From: Granulicella sp.
GTDB lineage: Bacteria > Acidobacteriota > Terriglobia > Terriglobales > Acidobacteriaceae
Length of the DNA stretch: 64,000 nt
Direction: 5' to 3'
NCBI GenBank assembly: GCA_025408425.1
Contig: JANXYX010000013.1
Span: 1 to 64,000 of the forward strand
Each line of letters starts with the position of its first letter. The stretch's first letter is position 1. Under the pieces are notes generated by a model. It had not been told where the DNA came from and made no database searches. It worked only from the letters and a program-made list of their open reading frames with translations. Positions 54,068 to 62,428 of the stretch are shown in pieces. A program made the translations under genes and the position numbers.

Positions 54068-55671
54068 GCAGTAAGACCCTCAGTAGCCAGCACCCGCGCA
54101 TAAGCCGGCACTGTCAGAAAATCCTGAAAATGTGGGGCCTTCACCAACTCCCGCATCAGAAAGCCTGCACGCTGGTATGCCTCGAAACGCTTTGCATCCA
54201 CACGAACCTCAGCCAGCGCCAACTCGCGATCGATCTCACTCTCTACAAGCTCAGCCGTTACCGGACGTCCGTCTGTCAGCACCGCTCCATGGTGTACCCA
54301 CTGCCACAACTGAGCGCGGCTGATCTCGGCCGTAGCAGCATCTTCCATAAGGTTGAACAGTGGCACACACCCAATCCCTCGCAACCAGGCTTCCACATAT
54401 CCCAGCCCGACCGCCACGTTCTGTCGCAGCCCAGCCTCGGTAATTGATCCCTCCGGAACCTGCAGCAAATCCTCCGCCGTAGCCGTGTACTCTGGCAACT
54501 GCTTGTCGATCTGATTAGCCTGTGGCATCACCCGGTTGAACACTTCCAGCGCCACTGGCACCAGCCCCGGATGTGCAACCCAGGTCCCATCATGTCCGTC
54601 CGTAGCCTCGCGCTCCTTGTCCGCACGAACCTGCGCCAACGCAGTCTCATTCGCCACAGGATCACTCTTGATTGGGATAAAGGCACTCATCCCGCCCATT
54701 GCACTCACGCCGCGCCGGTGGCAGGTCTTGATCGCCAGCTTCGAGTAGCTCCGCATGAAGTGCGTCGTCATCGTCACCTGCCCGCGGTCCGGCAACAGCA
54801 CAGACTTATCCCCGGCAAATTTCTTGATGAAGCTGAAGATATAGTCCCACCGCCCGCAGTTCAGTCCGGCCGAGTGGTCCTTCAACTCCCAGAGAATCTC
54901 ATCCATTTCAAACGCAGCCAGAATCGTCTCGATCAACACTGTTCCCTTGATCGATCCGGCAGGTACTCCCAGCTCAGCCTCTGCTTTCACAAAGACGTCA
55001 TTCCAAAGCCGGGCTTCGAGATGGCTCTCCATCTTCGGCAGGTAGAAGTACGGGCCAGATCCCCGTGCCAGCAACTCTTTAGCGTTATGGAACGCATACA
55101 GTCCAAAGTCGAAGAGCGACCCCGACATCGGCTCTCCATCTACATATAAATGAGCCTCATCCAGATGCCATCCCCGCGCACGCACAAACAGAACCGCAGG
55201 ATTCTCGTTCAGCTTGTAGCTCTTGCCGGTCTTCTCATCCTCGAAAGTAATCGTCTGGCGAATCGCGTCTTTCAAGTTAATCTGACCGTCCACCACGTTG
55301 TCCCATGTCGGTGTCGTCGAGTCCTCAAAGTCCGCCATGAACACCTTCGCGCCGCTGTTGAGTGCATTGATAATCATCTTGCGCTCCACAGGACCCGTAA
55401 TCTCCACGCGCCGGTCCAGCAGATCCTTCGGCAACGGAGCCACCTGCCACTCGCTCTCTCGAATGTGCTTCGTCTCGGGCAGAAAGTCTGGTCGCTCGCC
55501 CGCATCAAGTCTTGCCTGCCGCTCCACACGAGCCGCCAGCAACTCTTTTCTCCGTCCGTTGAACTCTCGCTGTAAACCCACCACAAACGCCACAGCCTCT
55601 GGAGTCAAAATCGCAGCATAACGTTCCGTCACCGGTGCTCGAAACTCCACACCCTCACCGTAAATTCTCAT
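54058..55671 (-). CDS. aceB: Malate synthase A
   Basis: 537 aa, the length of the A isoform. Markers are [40 protein letters not shown], the Asp/Glu metal-site strand [37 protein letters not shown] and [20 protein letters not shown], plus a C-terminal helical domain. It joins glyoxylate and acetyl-CoA to malate in the glyoxylate shunt, letting the cell grow on acetate or fatty acids. Isocitrate lyase (aceA) is not next to it. The short GGATAATTGG before the ATG is not a good ribosome-binding site. Confidence 0.95.
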   Translation of the reverse strand: MRIYGEGVEFRAPVTERYAAILTPEAVAFVVGLQREFNGRRKELLAARVERQARLDAGERPDFLPETKHIRESEWQVAPLPKDLLDRRVEITGPVERKMIINALNSGAKVFMADFEDSTTPTWDNVVDGQINLKDAIRQTITFEDEKTGKSYKLNENPAVLFVRARGWHLDEAHLYVDGEPMSGSLFDFGLYAFHNAKELLARGSGPYFYLPKMESHLEARLWNDVFVKAEAELGVPAGSIKGTVLIETILAAFEMDEILWELKDHSAGLNCGRWDYIFSFIKKFAGDKSVLLPDRGQVTMTTHFMRSYSKLAIKTCHRRGVSAMGGMSAFIPIKSDPVANETALAQVRADKEREATDGHDGTWVAHPGLVPVALEVFNRVMPQANQIDKQLPEYTATAEDLLQVPEGSITEAGLRQNVAVGLGYVEAWLRGIGCVPLFNLMEDAATAEISRAQLWQWVHHGAVLTDGRPVTAELVESEIDRELALAEVRVDAKRFEAYQRAGFLMRELVKAPHFQDFLTVPAYARVLATEGLTAHG

Positions 55672-55759
55672 CCAATTATCCTCGTCTCAATCGGTAAACT
55701 TACTCGTCTAAAAGTCCGAAACCGGTGCCAGCGATTGCCCGGTCGCCAAAATCCAACCA

Positions 55760-56530
55760 TCATCCAAACCGCAAACCAACTCGCCCAGCCGTAGCAAACC
55801 GAACATCCACGTCCGCTCCTGCGGTCGCCAAAGTGTTTCCCGTCCAACTACCTGTTGTTACCCACTGACCAGCCTTCAAACCGCCGGTCCGGGCAGCTCC
55901 TTCGTTTGCCAGCCATGGCAGAAGCTTCAGAAAGTCGCCGGATGTATTCGATCCAACCCGCTCCACACGCACCACACCATCCACCGCCAGCGTCACGCGC
56001 TCTTTGGTGAAGTCGATCGCTTTCCAGTCCGAGTATGCTGGCCCCCAGACAAATCCGCCATGCATCTGCATATCTCCGATCATTGAAAACCGCGTCGCAG
56101 CAGCCGGATCGACCAGTCCCGACTCCAGCACTTCAATCACTGGATGGCAACTCGCCAGCGCAGCAATTACTTCATCTCGGCTGTAAGGGGTCGCACGCAC
56201 CGGCAAATCCTCCCCGATCAGGAACGCAATCTCCGCCTCCAGTCCGCGATACCGCCACGTTGGCCCCTCCAATACGCTGTCGTTCGGAGTGATCCACGCC
56301 AGTGGCATAGGCGCAAAGATCGGCGTAGCGTCCGGCGTGGGAGCTCCCACCTTCCAGCCACCGATAGCCCCGTATGCCGCTGCCATCGTATCTTGCACGA
56401 AATATGCTTCATCCAGCGACTTGGGCTGCAACTCCTCCGGCAGGTCCGTAATCGGCGTTGCAGTTCGTCGAGCGTCCAGCAGCAAGTTCGCTGCGCCTAT
56501 AAGTTCCTGTTCACGAGCACCAGTTATCAT
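55760..56530 (-). CDS. 2-keto-4-pentenoate hydratase-like protein (FAH superfamily)
   Basis: 256 aa with GGAAAG just before the ATG. Motifs GGWKVGAPTPDATPIFAPM, GLEAEIAFLIGEDLP, EVLESGL and GSWTGNTLATAGADV match the MhpD/HpcG branch of the fumarylacetoacetate hydrolase superfamily, with the acidic metal ligands in EAEIAF and the ES region. Relatives hydrate 2-hydroxypentadienoate-type acids in meta-cleavage of aromatics; others are decarboxylases or act on sugar-derived keto acids. No ring-cleavage gene is nearby, so the substrate is open. Confidence 0.8.
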   Translation of the reverse strand: MITGAREQELIGAANLLLDARRTATPITDLPEELQPKSLDEAYFVQDTMAAAYGAIGGWKVGAPTPDATPIFAPMPLAWITPNDSVLEGPTWRYRGLEAEIAFLIGEDLPVRATPYSRDEVIAALASCHPVIEVLESGLVDPAAATRFSMIGDMQMHGGFVWGPAYSDWKAIDFTKERVTLAVDGVVRVERVGSNTSGDFLKLLPWLANEGAARTGGLKAGQWVTTGSWTGNTLATAGADVDVRFATAGRVGLRFG

Positions 56531-56757
56531 CTTTCCAGTCTGCCACCTTCCCCTTCAAGTTGTCTTCTCATCCCGCCAATGCTGGGAATAATTTCAGATC
56601 TGGCCTTCGATTGATCCCCCCTAAGTCTCGTTAATTCTGCTTGTTCTGGCCCCACGCCAGACTGCGCCTGAAATCCGTAAGCTCAATCAAAACGTACTGT
56701 AACCTGAAAGCACTTCGTTGCGTCTCATACTTGAAACACAGCGAGAAGGGAACTACT

Positions 56758-57735
56758 ATGCTCCTCCGCAAATCCGGAAGCTTCAAATCCATCATTCGCT
56801 CTTCCGAGATCACTCCGCAGCAGACAGTCAAAGACTTCCAGCAGGACCGCCGCCGATTCCTGACGCAGACCGCAGCGCTCGGTGCAGGCTTAGTCGCCGC
56901 CGCCCATGTGCCTTCCATCTTCGATCCAGCGCAAGTCGAGGCCGCGCAGGCCGCTTCGTCTAGGTACACCGTCAACGAGACCCAGACGCCCATCCTCAAG
57001 GCAGCTACTTACAACAACTTCTACGAGTTCGGCACCGACAAGTCCGAGCCTGCCCGCAATGCTCACACCCTCAAGACCCGTCCTTGGACCGTGCAGGTAG
57101 ACGGCCTGGTCAAAAAGCCCCTCACTCTCGACGTAGACACCATCATTAAGTATCGTCCGATGGAGAACCGAGTCTACCGGCACCGTTGCGTCGAAGCCTG
57201 GTCCATGGTCATCCCATGGGATGGTTACTCACTGTCCGAGTTCATCAACCTCTGCGAGCCACTCCCCAGCGCAAAGTACGTCCAGTTCATCACCCTCCTC
57301 GATAAGAAGCAGATGCCTGATCTTCCCGGCGGTTACGACTGGCCTTACTCGGAAGGACTCCGCCTCGACGAAGCCATGAATCCCCTCGCACTGCTCACCT
57401 TCGGCTTCTACGGCACTTTTCTGCCCAACCAGAACGGCGCTCCCATTCGCGTGGTCCTCCCGTGGAAGTACGGTTTCAAATCAGCTAAGTCCATCGTCAA
57501 ATTCCAGTTCACTGACAAGCAGCCTCGCACTCTTTGGAACGAGATAGCCCCCCGCGAATATGGCTTCTACTCCAACGTCAACCCCACTGTCGATCATCCC
57601 CGCTGGTCCCAGGCTAAAGAGCGTCGCATCGACACGGGCGCATTTCCACACTCAATCCCCACCCTGCCCTTCAATGGCTACGCGGACCAGGTGGCCGGAC
57701 TCTACGCCGGGATGGATCTCAAGAAGAACTTTTGA
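56758..57735 (+). CDS. msrP: Methionine sulfoxide reductase catalytic subunit MsrP
   Basis: 325 aa from the ATG at 56758 (GAAGGGA upstream); the longer frame from 56641 includes the promoter. The twin-arginine signal is DRRRFLTQTAALGAG (residues ~30-44), preceded by the family's usual N-terminal tail. The molybdopterin-binding Cys144 is in YRHRCVEAWSMVIPW. Other markers are ATYNNFYEFGTDKSEPA and LPWKYGFKSAKSIVKFQFTD. It reduces oxidised methionines in periplasmic proteins with electrons from MsrQ, whose gene follows. Confidence 0.95.
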   Translation: MLLRKSGSFKSIIRSSEITPQQTVKDFQQDRRRFLTQTAALGAGLVAAAHVPSIFDPAQVEAAQAASSRYTVNETQTPILKAATYNNFYEFGTDKSEPARNAHTLKTRPWTVQVDGLVKKPLTLDVDTIIKYRPMENRVYRHRCVEAWSMVIPWDGYSLSEFINLCEPLPSAKYVQFITLLDKKQMPDLPGGYDWPYSEGLRLDEAMNPLALLTFGFYGTFLPNQNGAPIRVVLPWKYGFKSAKSIVKFQFTDKQPRTLWNEIAPREYGFYSNVNPTVDHPRWSQAKERRIDTGAFPHSIPTLPFNGYADQVAGLYAGMDLKKNF

Positions 57736-57863
57736 TCCTTCTTTTTGCGGATTTTCTCTCGCTACTCCGCGATCGCAAGCACCCATCGTAAGAGGCGCGA
57801 GGCGCATTGATCGTCGTAACCGTAATAACCCCGGCAGCAATCACTTACGCCTCGTCCAAACTC

Positions 57864-58574
57864 ATGTCAAAACGCGCCATACTCGCACTCAAACTCGCTC
57901 TCCATCTCCTCTGCCTCACCCCCTTCGGTGTGCTGCTCTATCGCTTTCAGCATGACAACCTCGGCGCCGATCCCGTCAACACCATCACCCACTTCACCGG
58001 CGACTGGGCTCTCTACATCCTCCTCACCTCACTTGCCATCACCCCGCTCCGTCGCCTCAACTCCTCCATTGCATTCCTCGTCCGCTTCCGCAGACTCATC
58101 GGCCTCTATGCCTTCTTCTACGTCTCGCTCCATCTGGCAACCTACGTCTTCCTCTTCTCCGGTTATGACCTCTTCACAGCCCTCACCTCGCTCAAGGCCG
58201 GTCATCCTGCGGTACTCATCGACCAGTGGAAGCAGGTCTGGCCTACCATCTGGGACGACCTTCGTAAACGCCGCTTCATCCAGGTTGGCTTCTGCTCCTG
58301 GCTCATCCTCCTCGCCCTGGCCTGTACCTCACCCGCAGTCATCATGCGTGCTATGGGGGGAAAGAACTGGCAGCGCCTCCACCGCCTCGTCTACGTCGCC
58401 GCTATTGCCGCAGTCATCCATTTCTGGTGGCTCGTCAAAGCCGGCGTTCGCACACCCTGGAAAGACACAGCCGTCCTGACCGTCCTGCTTTTGGCACGTA
58501 TCATCTACACCGGACTGAAAAGCCGCAAGAAGCTTCTACCTGCTCCAACGCAAGTGAAACTAGCCTCACAATAA
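57864..58574 (+). CDS. msrQ: Heme-binding membrane subunit MsrQ
   Basis: About 236 aa with six hydrophobic helices of the ferric-reductase-like type. Heme-ligand His residues lie in FYVSLHLATYVFLF and NWQRLHRLVYVAAIAAVIHF. LTSLAITPLRR and RRLIGLYAF are family motifs. It passes electrons from the quinone pool or flavin to MsrP. I chose ATG 57864 (MSKRAILALKLALHLLC) as it gives the usual start just before helix 1; a TTG at 57807 after GAGGCG is the alternative. It lies 130-70 bp after msrP and is presumably co-transcribed. Confidence 0.92.
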   Translation: MSKRAILALKLALHLLCLTPFGVLLYRFQHDNLGADPVNTITHFTGDWALYILLTSLAITPLRRLNSSIAFLVRFRRLIGLYAFFYVSLHLATYVFLFSGYDLFTALTSLKAGHPAVLIDQWKQVWPTIWDDLRKRRFIQVGFCSWLILLALACTSPAVIMRAMGGKNWQRLHRLVYVAAIAAVIHFWWLVKAGVRTPWKDTAVLTVLLLARIIYTGLKSRKKLLPAPTQVKLASQ

Positions 58575-58858
58575 CCGTTGCCCAGCACCTCGGCTTGCCT
58601 CCCATTGAGCCGCAGGAATCTCTTTGAATTCAATGCCGGTAATGCCTCCGGTCTGACCTCCCAACCCTGATTTTTAACCTCCGGCGTACAATTCCACCTG
58701 AAACGCTCGCCCTTGGACTTTTGGCATCGTGCAGGTTTGCGCGCACCATCCTGCTGTCACGGATCATGGCGAGGCAATCCGCCGGTTTGTAGCCAGAACG
58801 GTCACAATATTTCGCTCGATCGCAATCGAGCCACAAATACGAAAGAAGAAGGACAAGT

Positions 58859-60175
58859 ATGGCAATGGTTTCGGGCACCGTATCGACAGCAACTCCCACC
58901 CAGAATCTCAATCAAGCCACCGACAAGCGTGCCATGAGCATCGCAACCATGCTGTTCTTCATGTGGGGCTTTCTCACCTGCCTCAATGACATCCTTATTC
59001 CTCACCTCAAAGGAATCTTCGAACTCAACTACGCGCAGGTCATGCTGGTGCAGTTCGCCTTCTTCTCGTCGTACTTCATCTTCGCCTTCCCCGCTGGCAA
59101 GCTCGTCGAGTGGCGTGGCTACAAGCAGACAATGGTCATCGGCCTCCTCGTCATGGCCACCGGAGCGCTTCTCTTCCTGCCCGCCGCTGCCGTCGCATCT
59201 TTCGGACTCTTCCTCACCGCGCTCGTCATCCTCGCCGCCGGAATCACCTGCCTTCAGGTCTCAGCCAATCCGTACGTCAATAACCTCGGGCCAGAGCACA
59301 CAGCCTCCAGCCGACTCAATCTTGCTCAGGCTTTCAATTCGCTCGGCACCACCATCGCGCCGTTCTTTGGCAGTGTTCTTATCCTGTCTGCTGCCCCACT
59401 CGCCGAATCCAAGCTTCATTCACTCTCAGCCGCTCTTCTCCAGATCTACCGTCAGGAGCAGGCGTCCTCCGTTCGCCTTCCTTACCTCGGCATCGCTCTC
59501 GCACTCGTTGCCCTCGCCGTCGCGATAGCACTCGTCAAGCTCCCCACCGAATCCTCCTACACGCGCGACTTCCGTCCCGGCGAACTCTCGACCGATACCC
59601 GCAGCGTCTGGTCCGAAAAATACCTCGTCATGGGGGCCATCGGCATCTTCGTCTACGTCGGAGCCGAAGTCTCCATCGGCAGCTTCCTCGTCAACTACCT
59701 CGGCCTCCCGCAGATCGGCGGCCTCTCCGAAAAAACCGCCGCACTCTTTGTCTCCCTTTACTGGGGCGGAGCCATGACTGGACGCTTCATCGGTTCGGCC
59801 ATCCTCACCCGCGTTCGCACCGGAACCCTGCTCACCTTCGTCGCCGCGACTGCCTCTCTCCTCGTAATCCTCTCCATGCTCTCCCACGGATATCTCGCCA
59901 TGGGCAGCATCATCCTTGTCGGTCTTTTCAACTCCGTCATGTTCCCCAATATCTTCTCGCTCGGTCTCAGCGGTCTCGGCGAACTCACCAGCCGCGGCTC
60001 CTCGCTGATGGTCGCAGCCATCGTTGGCGGAGCGCTTATCCCTCTCGCGGAAGGTCATCTCGCCGACAAGATCGGCATCCAGCACGCTTTCATCATCCCC
60101 ACCGTCTGCTACCTCTACATCGCTTTCTACGGCACTCTTGCTAATCGTCGCACTGACGTCAAGGCTCCGGTTTAG
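58859..60175 (+). CDS. Sugar:proton symporter of the FucP/GluP group (MFS)
   Basis: 438 aa, twelve hydrophobic helices, with GAAGGACAAGT before the ATG. Family markers are FMWGFLTCLNDILIPHLKG, AFFSSYFIFAFPAGKLVEW, LQVSANPYVNNLGPEHTASS and LNLAQAFNSLGTTIAPFFGS. This group takes up L-fucose, glucose, galactose or related sugars with protons. The sugar cannot be named from sequence. No fucose pathway genes are adjacent, so a glucose/galactose role is as likely. Confidence 0.88.
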   Translation: MAMVSGTVSTATPTQNLNQATDKRAMSIATMLFFMWGFLTCLNDILIPHLKGIFELNYAQVMLVQFAFFSSYFIFAFPAGKLVEWRGYKQTMVIGLLVMATGALLFLPAAAVASFGLFLTALVILAAGITCLQVSANPYVNNLGPEHTASSRLNLAQAFNSLGTTIAPFFGSVLILSAAPLAESKLHSLSAALLQIYRQEQASSVRLPYLGIALALVALAVAIALVKLPTESSYTRDFRPGELSTDTRSVWSEKYLVMGAIGIFVYVGAEVSIGSFLVNYLGLPQIGGLSEKTAALFVSLYWGGAMTGRFIGSAILTRVRTGTLLTFVAATASLLVILSMLSHGYLAMGSIILVGLFNSVMFPNIFSLGLSGLGELTSRGSSLMVAAIVGGALIPLAEGHLADKIGIQHAFIIPTVCYLYIAFYGTLANRRTDVKAPV

Positions 60176-60363
60176 CCGATACGCTCCACGAACCTGCCGT
60201 CGACGGCATCGCAAATCGTTGTAAGCGAGGCTCTTCCAGCAGCATCAATATCTCTCTCGATCGCACAGTTTAGGAGGGTGGTAATCTCTGCGCCTCTAGG
60301 CGTATCGTGTCTGCGCGGGATGGAGCAGCCTCCCGCGCACGCCAAACGAAGGAGCACCCTCCC

Positions 60364-61914
60364 ATGTCGACGATGACACCTCCCGTCTCCGCCTCTACTA
60401 AAGTCGAACCCGGCAGTTACGGCTTTCCGGTTACCTTCCGAAAGCGGTACGGAAACTTCATAGGCGGCCAGTGGGTCGAGCCTCAGTCCGGCCTCTACTT
60501 TGAGAATGTAACTCCCATCACAGGTAAGGTTCTCTGTGAAATTCCCCGTTCAAATGCTGTAGATATCAACCTCGCACTCAAAGCCGCGCACGCTGCCAAA
60601 GCCGCATGGGGAAAGACCTCCGTCGCCCACCGCGCCTACATCTTGGAGCAGATCGCTCAGCGCATGGAAGACAACCTCGAAATGCTCGCCACCGTAGAAA
60701 CATGGGACAACGGCAAGCCTATTCGTGAGACTCGCGCTGCAGACCTCCCCCTCTGCATCGACCACTTCCGCTACTTCAGCGGCTGTATCCGTGCGCAGGA
60801 AGGCGGCATCTCACAACTCGACAACGACACCGTCGCGTATCACTACCACGAGCCACTAGGCGTCATCGGACTCATCATCCCCTGGAACTTCCCCCTCCTC
60901 ATGGCCACATGGAAGCTTGCGCCGGCCCTCGCTGCAGGCAACACAGTAGTCCTCAAGCCCGCCGAGCAGACGCCCGTCTCCATCCTCGTCCTCATGGAAC
61001 TTATCGGCGACCTCCTGCCTCCCGGCGTGCTCAACGTCGTCAACGGATTTGGTGTTGAAGCAGGGAAGCCCCTCGCCTCCAGCCCCCGCGTAAATAAGGT
61101 AGCCTTCACCGGCGAGACCACCACTGGCCGCCTCATCATGCAATATGCTTCGCAAAACATCATCCCCGTCACCCTCGAACTCGGCGGAAAATCCCCCAAC
61201 ATCTTCTTCGCCGACGTCATGCGCGAGGATGACGCCTACTTCGACAAGTGCCTTGAAGGCTTCACCATGTTTGCCCTCAATCAGGGCGAAGTCTGCACCT
61301 GCCCCTCCCGCGCTCTCATTCAGGAGTCCATCTACGATCGCTTCATGGAGCGTGCCCTCGCCCGCGTCAAAGCGATCAAGCGCGGCAACCCGCTCGACAG
61401 GGCCACCATGATCGGTGCCCAGGCTTCCTCGGAGCAGCTCGAAAAAATCCTCTCCTACTTCGACATCGGCAAACAGGAAGGCGCCAAGGTGCTCATCGGT
61501 GGCCAGAGATCCGACATCGGCCCCGAATTTGCCAACGGCTTCTATATCGAACCAACCATCTTTCAAGGACACAACAAGATGCGTGTCTTCCAGGAAGAGA
61601 TCTTCGGCCCAGTCGTCTCCGTCACCACCTTCAAGGACGACGACGAAGCCCTGGCCATTGCCAACGACACCCTCTACGGCCTCGGCGCCGGTGTCTGGAC
61701 CCGAGACATAAACCGCGCCTACCACTTCGGACGTGGCATTCAGGCCGGCCGTGTCTGGACCAACTGCTACCATCTCTACCCCGCCGGCGCGGCCTTTGGT
61801 GGCTACAAGCAATCTGGCATCGGCCGCGAAAACCACAAGATGATGCTCGACCATTACCAGCAGACCAAGAACCAGCTCATCAGCTACAGTCCCAACGCCA
61901 TGGGCTTCTTCTAA
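60364..61914 (+). CDS. NAD-dependent aldehyde dehydrogenase
   Basis: 516 aa from the ATG at 60364 (AAGGAG upstream); the open frame from 60307 is longer but lacks a site. Catalytic residues are Glu272 ([11 protein letters not shown]) and Cys311 ([16 protein letters not shown]), with the NAD region [14 protein letters not shown] and [10 protein letters not shown]. The double Cys motif and [20 protein letters not shown] match the acetaldehyde/AldB-ExaC-type group. It oxidises aldehydes such as acetaldehyde to the acid. The next gene, DUF779, is a known neighbour of this group. Confidence 0.9.
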   Translation: MSTMTPPVSASTKVEPGSYGFPVTFRKRYGNFIGGQWVEPQSGLYFENVTPITGKVLCEIPRSNAVDINLALKAAHAAKAAWGKTSVAHRAYILEQIAQRMEDNLEMLATVETWDNGKPIRETRAADLPLCIDHFRYFSGCIRAQEGGISQLDNDTVAYHYHEPLGVIGLIIPWNFPLLMATWKLAPALAAGNTVVLKPAEQTPVSILVLMELIGDLLPPGVLNVVNGFGVEAGKPLASSPRVNKVAFTGETTTGRLIMQYASQNIIPVTLELGGKSPNIFFADVMREDDAYFDKCLEGFTMFALNQGEVCTCPSRALIQESIYDRFMERALARVKAIKRGNPLDRATMIGAQASSEQLEKILSYFDIGKQEGAKVLIGGQRSDIGPEFANGFYIEPTIFQGHNKMRVFQEEIFGPVVSVTTFKDDDEALAIANDTLYGLGAGVWTRDINRAYHFGRGIQAGRVWTNCYHLYPAGAAFGGYKQSGIGRENHKMMLDHYQQTKNQLISYSPNAMGFF

Positions 61915-61966
61915 ACCGCTGCCGTTGTCGATATTCAGTGCTACCCCTGAACGTTGGGTGCCGCAT

Positions 61967-61989
61967 CCATCGCAGCCTCATTGCGATGG
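61967..61989. terminator. Stem-loop between the ALDH and DUF779 genes
   Basis: CCATCGCA (61967-61974) pairs perfectly with TGCGATGG (61982-61989) with a 7-nt loop. Without a U-tract it may reduce rather than stop read-through into the DUF779 gene. Confidence 0.45.
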
Positions 61990-62050
61990 GTGGGAATGCA
62001 TAAGGTCAACGTTAGTGTTATTGCCCGAACCGCTCCACTAGGCCCACGCC

Positions 62051-62428
62051 ATGCCCCAACTCCCCAATCAAGTCCTCGCCACTGACGCCGCCATCGAGCT
62101 CATTGCCACCCTGCATGGCAAACACGGCGACCTCATGTTCCACCAGTCCGGCGGATGCTGCGACGGCAGCTCCCCCATGTGCTACCCCCGCGGAGACTTC
62201 ATGGTCGGAGACGAAGACGTCCTCATCGGCACGCTCGGCGACACACCCTTCTACATCAGCCGCCCTCAGTTCGAGTACTGGAAGCACACTCAGCTCATCC
62301 TCGACGTCGTTCCCGGCCGCGGTGGCATGTTCTCTCTGGAAGGCCCCGAAGGCGTACGTTTCCTCATCCGCTCTCGTGTCTTTACCGATGAAGAGATCGC
62401 CTGCCTCCGCGCAGCAAACCGTATCTAG
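62051..62428 (+). CDS. DUF779 family protein, aldehyde-dehydrogenase associated
   Basis: 125 aa, the usual length. The key motif is MFHQSGGCCDGSSPMCYPRG, with three Cys and a His that could bind a metal, followed by GDEDVLIGTLGDTPFYISRP and EYWKHTQLILDVVPGRGGMF. DUF779 genes commonly sit next to acetaldehyde dehydrogenases; the function is not established. The 3' end overlaps the convergent amidase gene by 4 bp. Confidence 0.88.
   Translation: MPQLPNQVLATDAAIELIATLHGKHGDLMFHQSGGCCDGSSPMCYPRGDFMVGDEDVLIGTLGDTPFYISRPQFEYWKHTQLILDVVPGRGGMFSLEGPEGVRFLIRSRVFTDEEIACLRAANRI

Noticed and set aside
60856..61854. 332-aa minus-strand ORF opposite the aldehyde dehydrogenase gene
   Set aside because: Same shadow effect; the sense strand has a complete enzyme with catalytic residues.
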